A DNA stretch of 6,427 nucleotides, from contig JAISRJ010000270.1 of NCBI GenBank assembly GCA_031273705.1, positions 1 through 6,427 on the forward strand, given 5' to 3'. How positions within the stretch are numbered: position 1 is the first letter of the stretch; each line of letters starts with the position of its first letter. The notes under the pieces were generated by a model that did not search any database, had not been told where the DNA came from, and saw only the letters and a program-made list of their open reading frames with translations. Source of the DNA: Clostridiales bacterium (lineage in GTDB: Bacteria > Bacillota > Clostridia > Lachnospirales > WQUN01). The position numbers and the translations under genes are program-made. Below are positions 1 to 6,121 of the stretch, in pieces.

Positions 1-540
1 GAACCTGATATTGCCGTATTCGCGAAGGGAATGACAAACGGATATCCTCTTGCCGCGATAATAGGAAGAAAAGAGATTATGGACGCGGCTCAGGGAACAT
101 TTATCAGCAGCACATTTTATACAGAACGGGTGGCGCTGGCGGCAACCTGCAAAACTATTGAAGTATACCAACGCGAACGGGTTTGGGAAAAGCAAATAGA
201 GTATGGCCAGCAGGTAAAAAAAGGTTGGAGTCGCCTTGCCAATAAACACAATCTGCATATATCTGTCGGAGGAATGGACCCTTTAGCGCATTTTAGATTC
301 GATTACGATAATCCGCTGGAGTACAAGACTTTCTTTACTCAGGAAATGCTTCGTCAAGGCTTCCTCGCGAGTAACGCGTTTTACGCTTCTTACGCGCATT
401 CTCCGCAGATAATATCCGAATACCTGGAGGCTGTGGATAAAACTTTTTGCATTATAGAGCAGATTGTTGAAAAAGGCGAACGAATTGAAGATTACCTGCA
501 AGGTCCAACCTGTCACGCAGGGTTTGAACGGCTGAATTAA
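1..540 (+). CDS. Class III PLP-dependent aminotransferase, C-terminal part (5' end outside window)
   Basis: The frame is open from base 1 and ends in TAA at 538-540, giving the last 179 residues of a protein whose family is usually 420-450 aa. It opens with EPDIAVFAKGMTNGYP, the class III (glutamate-1-semialdehyde aminomutase-like) signature. The Lys at residue 9 of the fragment should form the Schiff base with pyridoxal phosphate. The downstream segment TFISSTFYTER corresponds to the Thr-containing loop that contacts the cofactor phosphate from the partner subunit of the dimer. The C-terminus (GPTCHAGFERLN) is typical of a GSAM-like subgroup often found in surface-glycan or nonulosonate clusters. 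That assignment is from memory and the substrate is unknown. It is probably not HemL, because the lysine motif and C-terminus differ from the heme-pathway enzyme. It is convergent with the - strand genes and followed directly by a terminator, so it is the last gene of its own unit. Confidence 0.85.
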   Translation, partial: EPDIAVFAKGMTNGYPLAAIIGRKEIMDAAQGTFISSTFYTERVALAATCKTIEVYQRERVWEKQIEYGQQVKKGWSRLANKHNLHISVGGMDPLAHFRFDYDNPLEYKTFFTQEMLRQGFLASNAFYASYAHSPQIISEYLEAVDKTFCIIEQIVEKGERIEDYLQGPTCHAGFERLN

Positions 541-561
541 AAACAGAAAACAGCAAAAACC

Positions 562-593
562 AAGGGTGTGTCTGAAAATTCTGACACACCCTT
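562..593. terminator. Bidirectional hairpin terminator between convergent genes
   Basis: An 11-bp perfect stem, AAGGGTGTGTC (562-572) with GACACACCCTT (583-593), encloses a 10-base loop. It sits 21 bases after the aminotransferase stop and 4 bases past the stop of the DUF1858 gene. On the + strand it is followed by TATAATTA. On the - strand it is followed by GG and then a T-rich run. It can therefore end transcription from both sides. Confidence 0.85.
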
Positions 594-597
594 ATAA

Positions 598-813
598 TTA
601 AGCGATTGTTCTTAAATAATCATTAATGGAATCAACCAAGCCATCAATTTCATCCGTATCCATTCCATGTACCATGCCCGCTTCTTCCAGCGTCTCACCT
701 TGCGCTGAAGGACAACCCAAGCAGTGCATTCCCGCGTTAAGCAAAAACGGAATAACACCATTATCTTGCTGTAAAACATCTTTTATAAGCATATCTTTTT
801 GAACCCTTGCCAC
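598..813 (-). CDS. DUF1858 / hybrid-cluster-protein-associated redox disulfide domain protein
   Basis: A 71-aa cytoplasmic protein that is a single DUF1858 domain, the small family often linked to hybrid cluster protein (TIGR03980-like). The diagnostic segment is GMHCLGCPSAQGETLEEA. Its CxxC pair (about residues 31 and 34) is the presumed redox or metal-binding site. It is followed by a helical tail (DTDEIDGLVDSINDYL). The start is placed at GTG 813 because AGGAG (822-826) lies 8 bases upstream. An in-frame GTG at 822 would overlap that ribosome binding site and is unlikely. It lies 93 bases after lepB with no clear terminator between, so read-through from lepB is probable. It may also have a weak promoter of its own. 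Biochemical function is not established for the family, and a thiol-redox or cluster-related role is inference. Confidence 0.85.
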   Translation of the reverse strand: MARVQKDMLIKDVLQQDNGVIPFLLNAGMHCLGCPSAQGETLEEAGMVHGMDTDEIDGLVDSINDYLRTIA

Positions 814-836
814 TTTTATCACTCCTAAATATTAGA

Positions 837-865
837 ATATTAGCCTTCGGGATAAATCCAACCAA
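837..865 (-). promoter_or_regulatory. Possible weak promoter for the DUF1858 gene
   Basis: On the - strand, TTGGTT (860-865) and TAATAT (837-842) are separated by 17 bases. They match the sigma-A consensus only 3/6 and 4/6. The -10 lies in one copy of an 8-bp tandem duplication (AATATTAG twice, + strand 828-843). Transcription would start about 4 bases before the ribosome binding site, which is tight. This is weak evidence. Confidence 0.25.
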
Positions 866-906
866 TTTGGTAGACTATTAATGGGTTAAACAATAATAAC
901 ACACAT

Positions 907-1452
907 TTAAATATCTAGCAAGCTTTTTATTCCCGGATAATATCTAAATAATACCTTACCTAAAATATCGTTCTTGGGTACGTACTTGTTATCCCAATAT
1001 CTAGCGTCCAGCGAAGTATTACGGTTATCGCCCATCATAAAATAATGTTCCATCGGGACAGTATATGGTCCAAAATCCTCTTTATATGGAGGTTCGCGCA
1101 CAAATGAATCGTCCAGAGGAACCGGTTCATTATTTATATATACTTTACCGTCGCGGATTGTAACGGTTTCTTCCGGCAAACCGATAATACGCTTTACGTA
1201 CAATTGAGATCGGTTGTCGGGGTTATGAAAAACCACAATATCAAAACGCTTAGGATCAGAGTTTAGATAGGACAGCCTAAAAGCGACTATGCGGTCGTTA
1301 GGTTGGATATTATCCATCATCGACCCGGTGGGCACTTTTGCGTTTACTATAACAAATTGGGTAATACAGAGTGCAAACACCACCGCTAAGACTACAGTCT
1401 TTGTCCAGCTAATGATTTCGCGTTTTAATTCTTGCTTATCCGTTTCCACCAC
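907..1452 (-). CDS. lepB: Signal peptidase I
   Basis: A 181-aa membrane-bound serine protease (family S26) that removes signal peptides from exported proteins outside the membrane. An N-terminal membrane anchor (about residues 16-38) precedes the catalytic domain. The nucleophile is Ser44 in PTGSMM and the general base is Lys87 in YVKRIIGLP. The conserved GDNRNTSLDARYW box covers residues 141-153. The short length without extra inserts is typical of Gram-positive SipS-like enzymes. The start is the first of two consecutive GTG codons. GGAG (1463-1466) lies 10 bases upstream, and an in-frame TGA further upstream rules out extension. It follows the DUF6106-like gene by 20 bases and is almost certainly co-transcribed with it. 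Confidence 0.96.
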   Translation of the reverse strand: MVETDKQELKREIISWTKTVVLAVVFALCITQFVIVNAKVPTGSMMDNIQPNDRIVAFRLSYLNSDPKRFDIVVFHNPDNRSQLYVKRIIGLPEETVTIRDGKVYINNEPVPLDDSFVREPPYKEDFGPYTVPMEHYFMMGDNRNTSLDARYWDNKYVPKNDILGKVLFRYYPGIKSLLDI

Positions 1453-1472
1453 GGTAAATCAACTCCAATATT

Positions 1473-1988
1473 TTACAATTTCTTATGCAGTTTCCTGGGT
1501 GTGAGCACAGTTGAAAAAGCCTTTAACATCATATCGTTTGGTTCTATAATAATTTTTAAACGTTTGCCTTTGTATGTGCTCAAAAACGCGTAAGTGTTGA
1601 CATTAACGACACCGCTGGAGAAATCTTTTATTTCTGTAACATTATGGAAGTCGCCCGCGTAAGCTTTATCATCCACATGAGCCATAACTTCAAAATCCTT
1701 CACTATACCGGAAAAAGCCCTCTTGCGGCGGCTACGATTGTATATAATATCTATATCCAATTCGCCGTTTGTAAAAGCGTACTCATACTCTACATTAAGC
1801 AACGACATAAGAAAGAACGCCCCGAATGCCACGCCCACGACGATAAACATCAAAAACGACTGTATCACTGGTATAATAGTACAAATAAATAGTATAAGCA
1901 CAGCCAAAACAATAATCCCAATCCTTTTAGCTGTGTCCTTAGAATTTGAGGCGCGTTTGACGAGTTGTTCTTTAAAGACTTCACCCAA
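1473..1988 (-). CDS. DUF6106-like two-helix membrane protein
   Basis: A 171-aa protein of unknown function. A short charged N-terminus (GEVFKEQLVKR) is followed by two closely spaced hydrophobic segments at about residues 23-42 and 45-63. Next comes the sequence NVEYEYAFTNGELDIDII (65-82), a basic patch (RSRRKR) and a soluble, beta-rich-looking C-terminal domain. This layout matches my recollection of the DUF6106 family of Clostridia; a profile search would decide. The start is placed at TTG 1988 because GGGGG (1997-2001), within GGGGGTGAT, lies 8 bases upstream. An alternative GTG at 1995-1997 would abut the ribosome binding site and add three residues. It has its own promoter just upstream and pairs with lepB 20 bases downstream, suggesting a role at the membrane. 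Confidence 0.75.
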   Translation of the reverse strand: MGEVFKEQLVKRASNSKDTAKRIGIIVLAVLILFICTIIPVIQSFLMFIVVGVAFGAFFLMSLLNVEYEYAFTNGELDIDIIYNRSRRKRAFSGIVKDFEVMAHVDDKAYAGDFHNVTEIKDFSSGVVNVNTYAFLSTYKGKRLKIIIEPNDMMLKAFSTVLTPRKLHKKL

Positions 1989-2016
1989 ATAAATCACCCC
2001 CAGTGATGATCAATTA

Positions 2017-2045
2017 ATTATATCACAGCCGCGCAACCTGATCAA
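2017..2045 (-). promoter_or_regulatory. Sigma-A-type promoter for DUF6106-like gene and lepB
   Basis: On the - strand, TTGATC (2040-2045) and a perfect TATAAT (2017-2022) are separated by exactly 17 bases. The predicted start, near 2010, leaves a leader of about 20 bases before the TTG start at 1988. The -35 overlaps the purH stop codon (2042-2044), so the promoter uses the end of the preceding gene. The spacing and -10 are good, the -35 is 4/6. Confidence 0.65.
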
Positions 2046-3598
2046 TGTCGAAAATGTCTCATGCCGGTAAATATCATTGCAATGCCGTATTTGTCGCAAG
2101 CTTGTATAGATTCGTCGTCATTTTTGGAACCACCTGGTTGGATAATTGCCGAGATACCAGCCGCCGCCGCCGCTTCAACGCAATCAGGAAACGGAAAAAA
2201 CGCGTCGGAAGCCAGCGCCGAACCCTTTACAAGATCCGTGCCCAAAGCCTCTAACCCATGATCTATAGCTTGATTAACAGCCCAGATACGATTTACCTGC
2301 CCCGGTCCGATGCCTATGGATTGCTTATTCTTACCAATAACGATACCATTGGACTTTGTATGCTTTACAATCTTCCAGGCAAATATAAGATCCTCTGTCT
2401 CTTTATCGGTCGGGGGCCGCTTTGTGACTACTGTAAACTCATGCCGGGGCAACAGCGCGTTATCCTTTTCCTGTACCAGTAAGCCACCCGAAACCTTTTT
2501 AAGATCAAAGCCCTCATCCGTTTTATTTATATCTAATTGCAAGATACGAATATTTTTTTTCTTAGTTAGAATTTCTAAGGCTTCTGGACTGAAACTTGGA
2601 GCAAGAACTATTTCTACAAATATTTTATTAATATCGACTGCGGTTTCGATATCGATTTCGCGGTTTGCCACGATTATACCGCCGAATATCGATACTGGAT
2701 CGGCGGTATAAGCCTTGCACCACGCCTGAAAAATAGAATCTGAGGAATTCGCGCTGCCAACACCGCATGGATTAGAATGCTTACACGCAACAACGGTCGG
2801 TTCGTCGAATTCCCTCAAAAGTTCCAACGCCCCATGCGTGTCATTTATATTATTAAACGACAATTCTTTTCCATGCAATTGTTTAGCGGATGCCAAACTA
2901 CTTTTTGGTGGGATTTTTTCCTTATAAAAAGCTGCCTTTTGATGAGGATTTTCACCATAGCGCATATCCTGAACCTTTTCGTATGTAAGGCTTAAACTGC
3001 CCGGAAAGGGTTCTATGTTCGCCTGTTTTTTAAGATATGACGCTATCAAGCTGTCATAATCGGCGGTATGTATAAAGGCTTTCGCGGCCAGCCTAAGATT
3101 AGTCTCGCGGCTTACATGACCATCTTTCTTAATTTCACATATTACGGAATCATATTCCGTCGGATCCGTCAATACCGAAACATCCCGGTAGTTTTTAGCT
3201 GCGGCGCGAATCATGGACGGACCGCCTATGTCAATATTTTCTATGGCTTCTTCCAATGTGACGCCCGGCTTTGATATTGTCTGTTTAAAGGGATACAAAT
3301 TAACCGCAACAATATCTATCGGAGCAATACCCAGCGCGTTCATCTGTAATCTATGGCTGTCATTTTCTCTAATGGCTAAAATACCGCCGAAAATCATTGG
3401 GTGTAATGTTTTAAGCCTACCGTTAAAACACTCCGGAAAATTCGTAATTTCCGAAACAGTAATAACTTTAATACCCGCCTCCGTTAATTTTGTATATGTT
3501 CCGCCTGTGGAGATAATTTCGTAGCCTAAATCCGCTAATTTACTTGCAAATTCACAAATTCCTGTCTTGTCCGTAACACTGATTAACGCTCTTGGCAT
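2042..3598 (-). CDS. purH: Bifunctional AICAR formyltransferase / IMP cyclohydrolase
   Basis: A 518-aa cytoplasmic enzyme for the last two steps of de novo purine synthesis: AICAR to FAICAR with 10-formyltetrahydrofolate, then ring closure to IMP. The N-terminal cyclohydrolase domain (about 1-195) shows STGGT (30-34), GRLKTLHP (60-67), NLYPF (100-104) and IDIGGPSMIRAAAKN (122-136). The transformylase domain shows RYGENPHQ (213-220) and the catalytic Lys-His pair at 273-274 in CKHSNPCGVG. It also shows SDAFFPFPD (464-472) and ends in the family-typical TGMRHFRH. Length is normal and no key residue is missing. The ATG start has GGAGG (3603-3607) 4 bases upstream. It lies 13 bases after pyrE, so it is co-transcribed with a pyrimidine gene, away from other purine genes as far as this window shows. 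Confidence 0.98.
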   Translation of the reverse strand: MPRALISVTDKTGICEFASKLADLGYEIISTGGTYTKLTEAGIKVITVSEITNFPECFNGRLKTLHPMIFGGILAIRENDSHRLQMNALGIAPIDIVAVNLYPFKQTISKPGVTLEEAIENIDIGGPSMIRAAAKNYRDVSVLTDPTEYDSVICEIKKDGHVSRETNLRLAAKAFIHTADYDSLIASYLKKQANIEPFPGSLSLTYEKVQDMRYGENPHQKAAFYKEKIPPKSSLASAKQLHGKELSFNNINDTHGALELLREFDEPTVVACKHSNPCGVGSANSSDSIFQAWCKAYTADPVSIFGGIIVANREIDIETAVDINKIFVEIVLAPSFSPEALEILTKKKNIRILQLDINKTDEGFDLKKVSGGLLVQEKDNALLPRHEFTVVTKRPPTDKETEDLIFAWKIVKHTKSNGIVIGKNKQSIGIGPGQVNRIWAVNQAIDHGLEALGTDLVKGSALASDAFFPFPDCVEAAAAAGISAIIQPGGSKNDDESIQACDKYGIAMIFTGMRHFRH

Positions 3599-3611
3599 AT
3601 ATCCTCCGCAC

Positions 3612-4193
3612 TTAAATAGTTTTTCTGCTGCCGGGTTTTACCAACGGAACGCGACCTTCGGCACAAAGCGGGCAAATGTCCGGCGCCCAGTTCTTGACAT
3701 CGGCTGTGTAAACCGAGATGAACTTCGATTCAAAATCAACCTGACCCATACTTCTGTCCGCTAACGAGGCAACACCCGCTACAATACCGCCGTTTTCGCG
3801 CACAAGCTCTATAACTTCCCTTACTGTTCCGCCGGTGGTAATGGTATCCTCGGCGATAACGACACGGCTGCCTTTTTCCAGAGAAAACCCACGGCGCAAC
3901 GACATTTTACCTGATTCACGTTCCGCGAACAAGTTTTTTACACCCAATTGTCTTGCTAATTCGTAAGCAAGGATTATTCCACCGATTGCGGGACCGATTA
4001 CGGCGTCGATTTCGTCGTCGGCAAACGCCAGCGCCAAATGTTTTGTCAATTCGGCGGCGTAATGAGGATATTGAAGAATTTTCGCGCACTGCATATATTT
4101 ATCGCTGTGCCGCCCAGAGGTGAGCAAAAAATGCCCGGTCAAAAGCACTCCTGTTTCTTTGAAGATATGTTCTACCCGTTCAATAGACAACAT
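3612..4193 (-). CDS. pyrE: Orotate phosphoribosyltransferase
   Basis: A 193-aa type I phosphoribosyltransferase that joins orotate and PRPP to give OMP and pyrophosphate, the fifth step of UMP synthesis. The hood region near the N-terminus (LLTSGRHSDKY) precedes the core. The PRPP-binding loop is VVIAEDTITTGGTV (about 111-124). The flexible-loop segment ERESGKMSLRRGF is at about 91-103. The C-terminus carries CPLC (Cys174, Cys177) and KPGSR, as in the Thermus-type PyrE subfamily (TIGR01367, recalled). The start is placed at ATG 4193 because GGAGG (4199-4203) lies 5 bases upstream. An in-frame TTG at 4205 would lie within the ribosome binding site. It is 71 bases from pyrD, the widest gap between pyrK and purH, and that gap holds an internal promoter. 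Confidence 0.97.
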   Translation of the reverse strand: MLSIERVEHIFKETGVLLTGHFLLTSGRHSDKYMQCAKILQYPHYAAELTKHLALAFADDEIDAVIGPAIGGIILAYELARQLGVKNLFAERESGKMSLRRGFSLEKGSRVVIAEDTITTGGTVREVIELVRENGGIVAGVASLADRSMGQVDFESKFISVYTADVKNWAPDICPLCAEGRVPLVKPGSRKTI

Positions 4194-4227
4194 TTCAGCC
4201 TCCAATACTTAATATGCCGCGTTTGAA

Positions 4228-4255
4228 ATTATACTCGCGAGTATAGCGTTGCAAA
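4228..4255 (-). promoter_or_regulatory. Internal promoter before pyrE-purH
   Basis: On the - strand a perfect TATAAT (4228-4233) is preceded at 16 bases by TTTGCA (4250-4255), or at 15 bases by TTGCAA (4249-4254). The predicted start near 4221 leaves a 28-base leader carrying the pyrE ribosome binding site. A 16-bp palindrome occupies the spacer and most of the -10. This would allow pyrE-purH to be expressed independently of pyrKD. The -35 is only 4/6 and spacing is short, so it may need an activator or be weak. Confidence 0.5.
4230..4245. repeat. 16-bp perfect palindrome, possible operator before pyrE
   Basis: TATACTCGCGAGTATA reads identically on both strands with no spacer and no mismatch. 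It overlaps the -10 and spacer of the candidate pyrE promoter, where bound protein would block RNA polymerase. As RNA it would make a poor hairpin because no loop remains without opening central pairs, and no U-tract follows, so it is not a typical terminator. The cognate protein is unknown. It does not match the PurR box, PyrR RNA site, Gram-positive LexA box or NrdR box as I remember them. Confidence 0.6.
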
Positions 4256-4264
4256 ACAAATCTT

Positions 4265-5173
4265 TCAGTTACTCTCCAGCATCCTACCAAAATCGTTTAC
4301 ATCCGGAACATTGTATCGGCGCATAAAAACTTCTATTCCGTCCAATACGTCGATACACGCCGTCGGTGTATGAAAACTTGCCGTGCCTATCGCGACGGCT
4401 GTCGCGCCGGCCATTAAAAATTCAATCGCGTCCTCGCCGGTCATTATCCCCCCCATCCCTATAATAGGCAATTTTACAGCCCTCCGAACCTGATAGACCA
4501 TTCTTACCGCGATGGGTTTTATCGCCGCCCCCGACAATCCGCCGACTTTTTTTGCCAGCGAGAAGTTTCGACGCTTTACATCAATCTTCATTCCAAGCAA
4601 GGTGTTAATCATCGAAAGCGCGTCGGCTCCTGCGCTTTCAGCAGCTTTAGCGATTTCGCAAATATCCGTGACATTTGGGCTAAGCTTTACAATAAGAGGT
4701 TGACGGCAATGCTTCTTAACCCGTGAAACCACCTTTTCGACCATGTGACAATCCGTACCGAAGCTCATACCACCCTCCGCCACATTCGGACAAGAAATAT
4801 TAAGTTCAAGCATATGTACCGGCGTATCTCTCAAAGCGGTTACAACATCTATGTATTCGGATATGCTATGCCCACATACATTGACAATTATATTTGTATT
4901 AAAATTCTTTAGAAATTCCAGATCGTTCCGAATAAAACTTTCGACACCAGGATTTTGCAGACCAACGCTGTTAAGCATTCCAGACGCCGTTTCGGTGCAG
5001 CGAGGCGGAGGGTTACCAGACCATGAAACAGAGGCGACCCCTTTTGTGACCACTGCCCCCAATCTATTAAGATCTAAAAATTCCGAAAATTCTTTCCCGC
5101 TGCCGAAAGTACCAGAGGCGGGCATTACAGGATTTTTCAAAGTTATACCGGCGACATTAACAGCCAAGTTCAA
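4265..5173 (-). CDS. pyrD: Dihydroorotate dehydrogenase (NAD+), catalytic subunit (PyrDB type)
   Basis: A 302-aa FMN-binding TIM-barrel subunit that oxidises dihydroorotate to orotate. Electrons pass to PyrK and NAD+ in a heterotetramer. The N-terminus has NPVMPASGTFG and VVTKGV. The catalytic base is Cys128 in NISCPNV, the class 1B residue, with Lys163 in IVKLSPN. GGLSG and GMGGIMTGEDAIEF, followed by VAIGTA, form the FMN-phosphate region near the C-terminus. The start is placed at TTG 5173 (protein beginning MNLAVNVAGITLKNPV, the family pattern). GGGGTGG (5180-5186) lies 6 bases upstream. A TTG at 5188 would add five untypical residues. The start overlaps the pyrK stop as TTGA, implying translational coupling and matched subunit amounts. 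Confidence 0.97.
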   Translation of the reverse strand: MNLAVNVAGITLKNPVMPASGTFGSGKEFSEFLDLNRLGAVVTKGVASVSWSGNPPPRCTETASGMLNSVGLQNPGVESFIRNDLEFLKNFNTNIIVNVCGHSISEYIDVVTALRDTPVHMLELNISCPNVAEGGMSFGTDCHMVEKVVSRVKKHCRQPLIVKLSPNVTDICEIAKAAESAGADALSMINTLLGMKIDVKRRNFSLAKKVGGLSGAAIKPIAVRMVYQVRRAVKLPIIGMGGIMTGEDAIEFLMAGATAVAIGTASFHTPTACIDVLDGIEVFMRRYNVPDVNDFGRMLESN

Positions 5174-5976
5174 GACGCACCACCCCAAATCAGGGAATCA
5201 GCCTGAAAGACAGGACCATCAGCACAAACTCTTCTATAAATAATATTACCATTTTCATTCGCCGCGACCGGACAGCACAAACACGCGCCTATTCCGCAAG
5301 CGATATGCTCCTCCATCGAAAGTTGAACGGAGCTCGGCTTTTTGAAATATGAAGAATTAGAAGTTGATTCCGCTAATGCCCTAAGCATAGGCCTTGGTCC
5401 GCAAGCGAAAATAAAATGACAATCTGTAAAGTGATTTTTTGATCGGATGAAATCCAGAATATTTCCTTTATAACCAAAACTTCCGTCGTCTGTAGCTATG
5501 TATGTATTACATAATTTCTCAAACTCGCCGGCCAAGATTATTTTACCGGATGAAGCAAAACCTAAAGCGACGGTTATTTCCAGATTATTTCCGGCCATCA
5601 TTTTAGCCAGAAAAAACAAAGGCGCGACACCAATTCCTCCGCCGACAATCAGGATTTTACCATGCGCGCGAGTAATATCAAACCCATTACCCAAAAAATA
5701 AGTTAATCTTAAAGGTTCTCCAGGTTTTTTCATGGACAATAAATTTGTCCCCTTGCCCACAATTTGATATACCAGACGTAAAACCCCGTCCTCAAAATCG
5801 CAGACGCTAATCGGTCTGGGCAAGGGCATATCCGTATCAAAATAAAGGTTTACAAACTGACCCGGGATTGGTTTCAAGTTGTCCGACAGCTTATTATCTG
5901 ATAACTTCAAGAGCAGATTAAAAAATCCTGACTTAATTTCATCATTTGCGATTACCTCTGACACAATCATTTTCAT
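5170..5976 (-). CDS. pyrK: Dihydroorotate dehydrogenase B, electron-transfer subunit
   Basis: A 268-aa FAD and [2Fe-2S] subunit that moves electrons from PyrD's FMN to NAD+. The ferredoxin-reductase-like FAD domain shows PLPRPISV (about 51-58). The nucleotide-binding domain shows GGGIGVAP (112-119) and ACGPRPML (191-198). The cluster ligands are Cys227, Cys232, Cys235 and Cys251 in CGIGACLCC and RRVCADGPVF, the C-x4-C-x2-C-xn-C pattern. Cys234 is an extra, non-ligand cysteine. A duplicated pentapeptide KLSDN-KLSDN sits at residues 24-33, in a loop near the start of the FAD domain. The ATG at 5976 is chosen because GACGGGG (5984-5990) ends 7 bases upstream. The TTG at 5982 sits too near that site. 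It is the first gene after the operon promoter. Confidence 0.97.
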   Translation of the reverse strand: MKMIVSEVIANDEIKSGFFNLLLKLSDNKLSDNLKPIPGQFVNLYFDTDMPLPRPISVCDFEDGVLRLVYQIVGKGTNLLSMKKPGEPLRLTYFLGNGFDITRAHGKILIVGGGIGVAPLFFLAKMMAGNNLEITVALGFASSGKIILAGEFEKLCNTYIATDDGSFGYKGNILDFIRSKNHFTDCHFIFACGPRPMLRALAESTSNSSYFKKPSSVQLSMEEHIACGIGACLCCPVAANENGNIIYRRVCADGPVFQADSLIWGGAS

Positions 5977-5981
5977 AAACA

Positions 5982-6006
5982 AACCCCGTCCCGGTTAAAT
6001 AACCCC
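5982..6006 (-). promoter_or_regulatory. Pyr leader with repeated GGGGTT around AACC, including pyrK ribosome binding site
   Basis: The predicted leader is only about 43 bases. It holds GGGGTT twice on the - strand (6001-6006 and 5982-5987), with AACC (5993-5996) between them. AACC can pair with the upstream GGTT (loop ATTT) or with the downstream GGTT that overlaps the ribosome binding site, but not with both. Each pairing is only 4 bp, so a regulatory role is speculative. No PyrR-type attenuator or terminator hairpin fits in this space. Confidence 0.25.
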
Positions 6007-6025
6007 TGATTAGCTTAGCAAAATA

Positions 6026-6054
6026 ATTGTACAGCTTTCTTTATCAATTGTAAA
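6026..6054 (-). promoter_or_regulatory. Main sigma-A-type promoter of the pyrKDE-purH operon
   Basis: On the - strand, TTTACA (6049-6054) and TACAAT (6026-6031) are separated by exactly 17 bases. Each hexamer matches consensus in 5/6 positions or close to it. Transcription is expected from about G6019. It lies between the rpsR terminator and pyrK, in the only place where an upstream promoter for the operon could sit. Confidence 0.8.
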
Positions 6055-6076
6055 GCCGTTGAAAAGCCAAAGATTC

Positions 6077-6121
6077 AATAAAAACCCCCAAACCGGTTAA
6101 TCGGATTCGGGGGTTTTTATT
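6077..6121 (-). terminator. Strong intrinsic terminator of the ssb-rpsR unit, overlapping the rpsR stop
   Basis: A 13-bp perfect stem pairs 6077-6089 with 6109-6121 and contains five C:G pairs. The loop region can extend pairing through CCG/CGG. On the - strand it ends GGGGG TTTTTATT, a typical intrinsic terminator. The upstream arm includes the first two bases, in transcript order the middle and end, of the rpsR TAA stop (6120-6122). It isolates pyr expression from the ribosomal-protein operon. Confidence 0.9.

Noticed and set aside
861..872. Short palindrome CCAATTTGG-like hairpin between lepB and the DUF1858 gene
   Set aside because: The stem is at most 4 bp without loop room and no T-run follows, so it is not supported as a terminator or operator.
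2552..2560. Run of eight A on the - strand inside purH, a possible slippage or frameshift site
   Set aside because: The reading frame is intact, the protein is full length with all motifs, and the run codes for a Lys-rich surface segment.
2045..3524. Several + strand open frames of 66-133 codons opposite purH
   Set aside because: They have no recognisable domains or placed ribosome binding sites and lie opposite a full-length conserved gene, so they are antisense shadows.
4851..5243. A 130-codon + strand open frame opposite pyrD and the end of pyrK
   Set aside because: It is antisense to conserved FMN-binding sequence, and its composition looks like a reversed reading of that gene.
6014..6031. 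T-run just after the pyr -10 (TATTTTG) that could support UTP-sensitive reiterative transcription, as at E. coli pyrBI
   Set aside because: The T-run lies only 3-6 bases past the -10, and the likely start is G6019 after it, so it would not be in the initial transcript.
5991..6100. CCGGTTAA found both in the pyr leader (5991-5998) and in the rpsR terminator loop (6093-6100)
   Set aside because: An 8-base match in AT-rich flanks over about 100 bases is easily due to chance, and the flanking bases differ.
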